Of a stretch of DNA of 7,142 nt, positions 1 to 5,177 are shown in pieces. The notes beneath the pieces were generated by a model, which saw only the letters and a program-made list of their open reading frames with translations, did no database searches and was not told the DNA's origin. The DNA lies in assembly GCA_002403455.1 (NCBI GenBank), contig DHHV01000031.1, forward strand, positions 1 through 7,142. Reading direction: 5' to 3'. A program made the position numbers and the translations under genes. Positions within the stretch are counted from its first letter, which is position 1. The number at the start of each line of letters is the position of its first letter. The DNA is from Hyphomonadaceae bacterium UBA4763. GTDB taxonomy: Bacteria > Pseudomonadota > Alphaproteobacteria > Caulobacterales > Aquidulcibacteraceae.

Positions 1-2
1 CG

Positions 3-398
3 GCGGCGGGCGCGGCTTTGCTGGCCGCCAGGATGTTGAGCCGCACCCTGTTCGTCAAAGCCGCCGCCAAAGGCGGCGCAAAGCTCGCCGGGAAAGCGGC
101 CGGCGCCGGGGCGGGCGGCTCGGCCGGCGTGATTTGTGGGCCGGCGGCGGTGGTCTGCGTGCCGGCTTTCGCGCTCGCCGGTTGGCTGTTGACCGACAAG
201 GCGATTGTCGAAGCCGATGAAGCGCTCAACCGCGCGCAATTTCGCGACGAAATTTTAGGGATCATCGCGGCCGAAAAGCAACGCCTGAAAACCGAGGCGA
301 CGCGCGCTTATCAAGAGAGCTATGACGCGGTTGCGACGAAAAACCGCCGCTCGATCGCGGAGATCGGGACAGTCGGCGCGATCGTGTTCGGGTCGTAA
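3..398 (+). CDS. Hypothetical Ala/Gly-rich membrane-associated protein, 5' end outside the window
   Basis: I do not recognise this gene. The frame is open to the left edge, so the true start probably lies upstream; the first in-frame candidates inside the window are TTG at 18 and ATG at 33, neither with a visible ribosome binding site. Counting from the TTG, residues 15-40 are an Ala/Gly-rich, Lys-containing stretch. Residues 35-60 are hydrophobic (around GPAAVVCVPAFALAGWLL) and could form a membrane segment. After this comes an acidic/basic amphipathic helix (about 63-107, with TDKAIVEADEALNRAQF) and a short hydrophobic tail ending at TAA 396-398. A hydrophobic Ala/Gly segment followed by a motif of the form DKA-VE-DEALNR is something I recall from C-terminal ends of uncharacterised alphaproteobacterial membrane proteins; that is memory, not a search. 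Codon use is GC-rich and fits the host. The reading frame is credible, the function unknown. Confidence 0.6.
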   Translation, partial: AAGAALLAARMLSRTLFVKAAAKGGAKLAGKAAGAGAGGSAGVICGPAAVVCVPAFALAGWLLTDKAIVEADEALNRAQFRDEILGIIAAEKQRLKTEATRAYQESYDAVATKNRRSIAEIGTVGAIVFGS

Positions 399-701
399 GG
401 CGCCGCCTGCGGCAAAATGCGCCGATGGGTTTACTTTTGTTCTTTATTGTGATGAATACAATTAGAACGGAGTGCGAATTTCTTAATCGTGCCCCTCTTG
501 GACAATGGTTCTGACGTCGCCCGTAAGCTGTGATTGGGCGACACCATCGGCAACCCCGCTTGGTCGGGGTCATGGGCGAGCGCTCAAGTTTATGAAGCGT
601 AAAGGGCGCTTGGTTGGCGCACGCATGTGCGCGCGTCGCTGCGCGTCAAACCTGCTTTTCGCGTGCGTATACGTTACCGGTTTTTTACCTAGGGCAATTG
701 G
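399..701. other. Gene-poor intergenic region with several hairpins
   Basis: About 300 bases lie between the stop of the left gene and the ATG at 702, with no convincing protein gene. Base composition is mixed: 430-490 is AT-rich and the rest GC-rich. Visible inverted repeats are: GTTCT 439-443 with AGAAC 464-468, enclosing ATTGT 446-450 with ACAAT 458-462; GTCGCCC 516-522 with GGGCGAC 536-542 (7 bp, 13-base loop); CCAT 544-547 with ATGG 572-575, enclosing ACCCCG 553-558 with CGGGGT 565-570 (6 bp, 6-base loop); and GCGCAC 617-622 with GTGCGC 627-632, which can be extended by GGTT 612-615 with AACC 649-652 and is followed by TTTT at 656-659. A TACAAT at 457-462 could be a -10 element, with TTTTGT at 435-440 as a poor -35 (16-base spacer). 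Together these would fit a structured leader or small RNA, but I match it to no known RNA family. Confidence 0.4.
435..462 (+). promoter_or_regulatory. Candidate sigma70-like promoter inside an inverted repeat
   Basis: TACAAT at 457-462 differs from the -10 consensus at one base; TTTTGT at 435-440 is a weak -35 at a 16-base spacing. It sits in the AT-rich patch before the hairpin series and is the only promoter-like site I see upstream of the membrane gene at 702. The -10 overlaps an imperfect inverted repeat (439-468), so a dimeric regulator could bind here. This rests on a consensus match alone. Confidence 0.25.
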
Positions 702-1229
702 ATGAGCACAGGCAACAACGAAGAGCAGGCCGCGAACCTGCAAACAGGAATTTGGGGATTCCTAATTTGTTTTATTGCTTTTACTGTCATATTTGTACCG
801 CCACTTGTCTATAGCAATTATCGGGGCGGAGAATATTTGACGGCGCTTTTTTCGTTCATTTTTATACTGATTGGCGCGGGAATTGTGCTTCTGATTGCTG
901 CAGCATTGCTAGTGCCGATCGCGATCGACATGGTGCGTGGAATATCCGCTTTTATGTTATCGGGGCCGACGCGACGCCTTCAATCGTTGATTTACGCAGA
1001 TGCGGAATTGGATCGAAAGCGCGAAAGACTGCGCCGTCTTATGCTGATCGAGCGACAAAAGCTACGCGATCGGGAAAAGCGACTGCGGGATCGGTCGTCG
1101 CGTAAGATTGCCGCGTTACGGAAATTGGGTCGGGAAATGGACAATATCATTGTTGATGCAGGCATCAGCTTTAAGGACATCAAAACGCCAGTAATGCCGA
1201 AATACATCGCCGCGCACCACGACAATTGA
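702..1229 (+). CDS. Small membrane protein with two transmembrane helices and a basic cytoplasmic helix
   Basis: This 175-residue protein matches no family I recognise. Residues 17-39 and about 47-77 are strongly hydrophobic and should span the membrane twice, separated by a short loop (SNYRGGEY). From about residue 90 the chain is very rich in Arg, Lys and Glu (98-148, for example LDRKRERLRRLM), as expected of a long amphipathic or coiled-coil helix. By the positive-inside rule this part lies in the cytoplasm, where it might bind a partner, nucleic acid or phospholipid head groups. The tail (150-175) is mixed and ends HHDN. The ATG at 702 has a modest AGGG at 691-694, seven bases upstream. 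The gene is clearly AT-richer than its neighbours: bases 781-900 contain 51 G or C in 120. That suggests acquisition from elsewhere or weak codon selection. It converges on the DUF4175 gene across 71 bases in which I see no clear terminator. Confidence 0.7.
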   Translation: MSTGNNEEQAANLQTGIWGFLICFIAFTVIFVPPLVYSNYRGGEYLTALFSFIFILIGAGIVLLIAAALLVPIAIDMVRGISAFMLSGPTRRLQSLIYADAELDRKRERLRRLMLIERQKLRDREKRLRDRSSRKIAALRKLGREMDNIIVDAGISFKDIKTPVMPKYIAAHHDN

Positions 1230-1300
1230 TTGATGCAGGAATGCTGGGATTGGTCCATCGTCGCAAGGCAGGTCAACAACCGATAGATTTTTGGCGAGCG

Positions 1301-3946
1301 TTACGACCCAGCCCCGAAGCGATCGAGCAGGCGCTCTAAATAAGAACGTTCGGTATCCGCACGGCGGCGGTCGCCAGCGCGGCGGCGCAATTCTTCCAGC
1401 ACGTCGCGAGCACGTTTGCGTTCAGCTTCAGTCGGCACGTCAACATCGCCGCTATCGCCGCCGCCTTCGCCGCCTTCCGCCAACGCCCGGCCCAAGGGGT
1501 CGCGCCGGGGGCCATCGCGATTGTTTTCAGCCTGGCGCGCCGCGTTTTCAGTTCCGCGCCGCAAAGCGTCGATGGCGGCGTCTTGGCGATCTTGGGCGCC
1601 GCGGAGATCCCCGCGCGCCAGCGCGTCGGCCGCCTCGCGCATTGCTTCTTGCGCGGCTTGCAAATCGCGCGAGCCGGCCCCAACGCCACCGCGGCGCAAG
1701 CGATCGGCGCGTTCGCCGAGCCGGTCGGACAGGCCGCGCTGCGCCTCGTCGAGCGCCTCGCCGTCATTTTGTCCTTGTCCTTCGCCTTGGCCATTTTGTT
1801 GCGGGTCTGCCCCTGGCTCCTGCCCTTCGCCTTGTTGTCCGGAACGCTGCCCAGGCTGTTGTCGGCGCTGCCCCGGATTGGCGTCGCGGCGGCGTTCGTC
1901 GAACGTGCGGTCGCGCAAGCCGCGCTGTTCGCCCAAAATGTCGTTCAACTCGCGCAAGGCCTGTTCGCTCGGATCGGGCTCGTCCTGTTGGCCTTGGCCC
2001 TCGCCGGCCCCACCTTGCTGAAATTGCAGATTGCGCAAGAGCTCCGATAACCGCTCCAGCAAAGCGAGCGCCTCTTGGGTCGCGCCGGTCTCGCTGAGAT
2101 CGTTCAGCGCTTGCAATAATTCTTCGAGTTCATCGCCCGACAGCGTGCGCTCGCCTTGGCCGCCTTGGCCATCGCCCGGCTGGGCTTGGGCGCGTTTGAA
2201 GTCCAAGAGGTTGCGAAAGGCTTGCTGATAGGCTTCCGACAAACGCTCGATTTCTTGCTCGTCCGCGCCGTTTTCCAGCGCCTCTTGCAAAGCGCGCCGC
2301 GCCTGCTCGAAAGCGGCTTCGACATCGGCGACATCGCCAAATTCAGCGCGCAGCGCCACTTCCCACAACAAGTCGGCGGCCTCTCCCACATCTTCCAGCG
2401 AGCGCGCCTGGTCCAATATGTCGCCAGCCCGGGCAAAGCCCATGAATAACAACCGATCAAAGCGGTAATATTCCGGCGCCTGGGTGAGCGCAAAGAGGGC
2501 GCGGCGGGCGCGCTTGATCGGCTTGGGAGCGATCGACAAACGCGGGTCGTTGCCTTCATCGCGGATGTCGGAAACGCGCGCGGCGTCGGCAGCGAATAAT
2601 TTTGGTTGCGGCGGGCGCTCTGGATAGGGCGTCTCGACCCGCAAGATCATCAGGCGAACGTCCTGGGCGGCGCGCGCCAAGGGCTGCAAGAACAAACGTT
2701 CAGGCAAAGTGAAATCGACCGCCTCTGTCGCGCCTTCTTGGCCGGCGCCGTCAATGACGATCGCCCGCAAGCGCACCTCAAGTCCCGCCCAGGGGTGGGT
2801 GGTTAGATCAAGGCTCGGCGAGCCGGAAATCTCGCGGGCGCCGCCGCCAAAACTGGCGATGGGGAGGCGTTTGGGCGCGGGAAGCGCGCGCTCGCCCGGC
2901 AATGGCGCGACAAGGGCCATTTCCAACAAGGTTTCAGCGACGCCGACATCGTCTTTCGCCGCGTAGACAAAGTCGAGATGTTCTTCCTCGCCGCGCATCG
3001 GGGTTTCGACAAAGCTGATTTCCGGCGGCGCATCGGCGCCGATCGCAAAGCGCCATGCGGCGCGTCGGCCCCAGGCGTTCAGTGTTAGAACTTGCGGGCC
3101 GCTGTCGTTTAAAATGAACTTGGCTTCGCGCCAACGATCAGGGCCGAGCGTGAACGCGGCGTCGACGCGCTGGCCGTTCAGCCGCACATGCGGGGCGATC
3201 GCCCCGCCGCGCACGCGGATGGTGATTTGCGAGCCTTTTGGCGCGAGGATCGGCGCCTCGGTCGCGGCGGCGGTCAGATAAATGGGCGGCGCGCCGGAAA
3301 ATGCCGGGGGCGTCGCCCAAGCTTCGATCGCCAGACGATCCAGGCCCAAAAAAGCGCCAAAATCGGGGGCGAATAGCCGCTCGATCCGTTGCGGGGCGAA
3401 CAAGGCGGCCGCTGCAAAGCTGATGGCGATCGCCAAAGCCGCGCCATAACGCAGTCCAAACCGGTCGGCGCGCGCCAGAACGGGTCGCGCTTTGGCGGGC
3501 TTTACCGCCCGCGCCGCCGCCAGCACTTGCGCGCGATGGGCGGCCCACAAATGCAAGGACAATTGATCTTGCGACAGCGGCGGATCGCCGAGCGCGGTTA
3601 ACGGGCGCAATTCCGATGGGTTGTCGGCGGCGAGCCGCGCGCGCGCCTCGCTTAGGCTCGGCCATGGCTTTCCGCGAAGTCCCGCGACGGCCAGCCCCGC
3701 CGCCGCCAAGATCGCTGTGAGCGCGGCGATTGGCGGGGCCAGCGCCCAATTATCATACGCTCCGCCAAGACCCAAAAAAGCATAAATCGCGAGCGGCGCC
3801 AACGCCAAGGCGGCCGGAATGGCGTAACGTTCCCACGCGAGCAAAGCGCGCGTGCGCGCCAGCGCTGAACGCAAGAGTGGGTCTATCGAACGAAACGCGG
3901 CGGTGTCAGCCATGAAGCCGGTATTAAAGCCCAGAAAGAGGCGCAT
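1301..3946 (-). CDS. DUF4175 / TIGR02302-type large membrane protein
   Basis: The 881-residue product has the length and layout I know for the alphaproteobacterial TIGR02302 (DUF4175) family, whose biochemical role is not established. Two hydrophobic helices lie at about 43-60 and 68-90, a third at 168-184. A predicted extracytoplasmic beta-rich region follows (about 205-415), then helical segments (about 420-590). The C-terminal third alternates charged helices with Gln/Gly/Glu low-complexity linkers (590-600, 644-656, 690-728) and closes with a basic helix and a conserved-looking end (ELRRRAGDRRR, then SYLERLLDRF). The start is uncertain: ATG at 3946 gives the longest form, but ATG at 3913 (protein beginning MADTAAFRS) fits a cytoplasmic N-terminus equally well, and neither has a clear Shine-Dalgarno. 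I recall that relatives often sit near lysA; no such gene is in this window. The gene is divergent from the antitoxin-like gene and stands alone on its strand. Family confidence is high, function unknown. Confidence 0.88.
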   Translation of the reverse strand: MRLFLGFNTGFMADTAAFRSIDPLLRSALARTRALLAWERYAIPAALALAPLAIYAFLGLGGAYDNWALAPPIAALTAILAAAGLAVAGLRGKPWPSLSEARARLAADNPSELRPLTALGDPPLSQDQLSLHLWAAHRAQVLAAARAVKPAKARPVLARADRFGLRYGAALAIAISFAAAALFAPQRIERLFAPDFGAFLGLDRLAIEAWATPPAFSGAPPIYLTAAATEAPILAPKGSQITIRVRGGAIAPHVRLNGQRVDAAFTLGPDRWREAKFILNDSGPQVLTLNAWGRRAAWRFAIGADAPPEISFVETPMRGEEEHLDFVYAAKDDVGVAETLLEMALVAPLPGERALPAPKRLPIASFGGGAREISGSPSLDLTTHPWAGLEVRLRAIVIDGAGQEGATEAVDFTLPERLFLQPLARAAQDVRLMILRVETPYPERPPQPKLFAADAARVSDIRDEGNDPRLSIAPKPIKRARRALFALTQAPEYYRFDRLLFMGFARAGDILDQARSLEDVGEAADLLWEVALRAEFGDVADVEAAFEQARRALQEALENGADEQEIERLSEAYQQAFRNLLDFKRAQAQPGDGQGGQGERTLSGDELEELLQALNDLSETGATQEALALLERLSELLRNLQFQQGGAGEGQGQQDEPDPSEQALRELNDILGEQRGLRDRTFDERRRDANPGQRRQQPGQRSGQQGEGQEPGADPQQNGQGEGQGQNDGEALDEAQRGLSDRLGERADRLRRGGVGAGSRDLQAAQEAMREAADALARGDLRGAQDRQDAAIDALRRGTENAARQAENNRDGPRRDPLGRALAEGGEGGGDSGDVDVPTEAERKRARDVLEELRRRAGDRRRADTERSYLERLLDRFGAGS

Positions 3947-3977
3947 TTACAGGGCTATTTTTCGGTCAATGGGCGGA

Positions 3978-4006
3978 AGTATGCGTATCGCGGCGCGCAG
4001 GATCAA
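3978..4006 (-). promoter_or_regulatory. Candidate promoter for the DUF4175 gene
   Basis: Read on the minus strand, TTGATC (4006-4001) and CATACT (3983-3978) are 17 bases apart and each resembles a sigma70 -35 or -10 hexamer. Transcription would start near 3971, giving a leader of about 25 bases to the ATG at 3946 or about 58 to the ATG at 3913. The site lies in the 151-base divergent gap shared with the antitoxin-like gene. Consensus match only. Confidence 0.25.
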
Positions 4007-4097
4007 TGCATGTTATATCCCACAAGAGGCCAGACTGGCGCGCTGTCGATCGCCCGTCGCGCTTCAACAGCAACACGCCTTAGGGTACGCAAACGCA

Positions 4098-4346
4098 ATG
4101 ACCCTATTGATCGAACTCCCTCCCGATCTCGCCGCCAAACTGAAAGCCCGCGTCGATAGCGGCGAGTCCACGGACGTGATTGAGACGTTGCGAGAGGCGC
4201 TCGACGCGCCGGAGGCGCAAGACGGCGCCAAACTGGCGGCTGTGCGCGCAAAAGTCGCACGATCGCTCAACGATCCGCGGCCATCGATCCCAGCCGATGA
4301 TGTGTTTGATCGGGTCGAGGCGGCTGTGAAAGCGCTTAGGGCCTGA
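4098..4346 (+). CDS. ParD-like ribbon-helix-helix antitoxin without an adjacent toxin
   Basis: This 82-residue protein has the layout of small ribbon-helix-helix antitoxins. A short strand (TLLIELP, 2-8) would pair with a second subunit and enter the DNA major groove. Helix A (9-20, DLAAKLKARVD) and helix B (24-36, ESTDVIETLREAL) follow, then a C-terminal segment (44-82) of the kind that wraps the toxin. The stretch DPRPSIPADDVFDRVEA is one I associate with alphaproteobacterial ParD-like antitoxins. Such proteins normally repress their own promoter and neutralise a ParE/RelE toxin encoded just downstream. Here no toxin follows: the next gene, msrA, is on the opposite strand and its stop overlaps this gene's 3' end by 11 bp. 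The frame stays open upstream to 3852, but that part runs antisense through the DUF4175 gene, so I prefer the ATG at 4098. Its ribosome site is weak (TAGGGT at 4081-4086). It may be an orphan antitoxin or a stand-alone regulator. Confidence 0.72.
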   Translation: MTLLIELPPDLAAKLKARVDSGESTDVIETLREALDAPEAQDGAKLAAVRAKVARSLNDPRPSIPADDVFDRVEAAVKALRA

Positions 4347-5055
4347 CCGTCGTCGCCTCTTCTGACGAGGCGACCGCCTGCTCCGGCGCGCCCCACAAAA
4401 ACGCCAAACGCTGGTCGCGGCCGCAGCCGGCCCGGTAGAACCGGTAGCGCACCGGGTTCTTCATGTAATAATCTTGGTGATAGGTCTCGGCGGGCCAGAA
4501 GGCGCTGAATTCCAAAACTTTCGTGGCGACTTTCGCCGGCAAGACGCCGGAAGCGTCGAGCGCCGAGCGCGAAGCTTCCGCCAAAGCGCGCTCTTCGTCC
4601 GAGCTGTAAAAGATCGCCGTCGAATAGCTTTCGCCGCGATCGCAGAATTGCCCGCCGGCGTCGATCGGATCGACTGTGCGCCAAAATTTCTCGACCAACG
4701 TCCCATAGGTCACCAAATTGGGGTCGTAGATCACCTTGACGACTTCCAAATGGCCGGTGCCGCCTTCCACCACGTCATGATAAGACGGATTGGCGACATG
4801 GCCGCCGGCAAAGCCGGAGATCGTTTCAACCACGCCCGGGATTTTGTCGAAATCAGCCTCGACGCACCAAAAACAGCCGCCGGCGAAGATCGCTTCGGCC
4901 CGCGCGCCGTCGGTCGTCGTCGGCGCCAGCTCGGACGGCTGCGCGAATTGATCCGGCGCAATTTGCGGCGACGGTTGGTTGAGGCCCATCGTGGCCGCAA
5001 CGGCCCCGGCTAACCCAACAATCGCCAATCCAGCGTAACGAAGTCGATGCGGCAT
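4336..5055 (-). CDS. msrA: Exported peptide methionine sulfoxide reductase MsrA
   Basis: MsrA reduces the S-epimer of methionine sulfoxide in proteins, repairing oxidative damage. The catalytic signature GCFWCVE is at residues 60-66, with the nucleophile Cys61 and a second Cys64. Further family landmarks are SGFAGG (80-85), the HDVVEGGTGHLEVVKV stretch (93-108), VDPIDAGGQFCDRG (128-141) and YHQDYY (192-197). Cys211, in the C-terminal GCGRDQRL, or Cys138 could act in resolving disulfides. The first 24 residues are a basic start plus a hydrophobic stretch (LAIVGLAGAVAATMGL) with no lipobox, so the enzyme is probably periplasmic, cleaved or membrane-anchored; a Pro/Gln-rich linker (27-50) joins it to the domain. 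At 239 residues it exceeds the common cytosolic form by about this leader. The ATG at 5055 has a strong AGGAGA nine bases upstream. It lies 122 bp downstream of the M2 peptidase on the same strand and overlaps the antitoxin-like gene tail to tail. Confidence 0.95.
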   Translation of the reverse strand: MPHRLRYAGLAIVGLAGAVAATMGLNQPSPQIAPDQFAQPSELAPTTTDGARAEAIFAGGCFWCVEADFDKIPGVVETISGFAGGHVANPSYHDVVEGGTGHLEVVKVIYDPNLVTYGTLVEKFWRTVDPIDAGGQFCDRGESYSTAIFYSSDEERALAEASRSALDASGVLPAKVATKVLEFSAFWPAETYHQDYYMKNPVRYRFYRAGCGRDQRLAFLWGAPEQAVASSEEATTVRP

Positions 5056-5064
5056 CGGATGAAA

Positions 5065-5070
5065 TCTCCT
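5065..5070 (-). promoter_or_regulatory. Shine-Dalgarno of msrA
   Basis: On the minus strand AGGAGA, within GAGGAGAT, lies nine bases before the ATG at 5055. It is the best ribosome binding site in the window and fixes the msrA start, which in turn supports the N-terminal signal or anchor being part of the protein. Confidence 0.75.
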
Positions 5071-5148
5071 CGAGCCGCAAATTGGAGCGAATGCCTCATC
5101 GAAGCAATAACGCGCAGCCCTGTCTCACGCAGCTGTCGCCCAACGTGA

Positions 5149-5169
5149 CGGGATGTGAAGTCCATCCCG
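5149..5169 (-). terminator. Hairpin just downstream of the M2 peptidase gene
   Basis: CGGGATG (5149-5155) and CATCCCG (5163-5169) form a perfect 7-bp stem with a 7-base loop, starting nine bases after the peptidase stop codon (5178-5180). No T-run follows on the minus strand, so this is not a textbook intrinsic terminator. It may protect the mRNA 3' end, reduce read-through into msrA, or act with Rho. Confidence 0.4.
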
Positions 5170-5177
5170 CCTTTGCG

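Noticed and set aside
544..575. tRNA or tRNA-like element suggested by the ACCCCG/CGGGGT arm
   Set aside because: There is no T-loop consensus, anticodon arm or acceptor stem at the right spacing.
1230..1300. Shared terminator between the converging genes
   Set aside because: The 71 bases contain no stable stem followed by a T-run on either strand; GATTTTT at 1286-1292 has no hairpin before it.
1291..2097. Long plus-strand open frames opposite the DUF4175 gene (268, 201 and 155 codons)
   Set aside because: They are antisense to a recognised family protein, extremely Arg/Ala/Pro-rich, and are expected from high-GC coding sequence with few stop codons on the other strand.
3191..3206. Perfect 16-base palindrome CGGGGCGATCGCCCCG
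   Set aside because: It lies inside the DUF4175 coding region (Gly-Ala-Ile-Ala-Pro). GCGATCGC-like words are common throughout this GC-rich window, so I do not call it a site.
3852..4097. In-frame upstream extension of the antitoxin-like protein to 164 residues
   Set aside because: It overlaps the start of the DUF4175 gene antisense, and the added residues look like random basic sequence; the fold begins at the ATG at 4098.
4659..4673. Near-perfect palindrome GTCGATCGGATCGAC
   Set aside because: It lies in msrA and encodes the conserved VDPID stretch, so codon sequence explains it.
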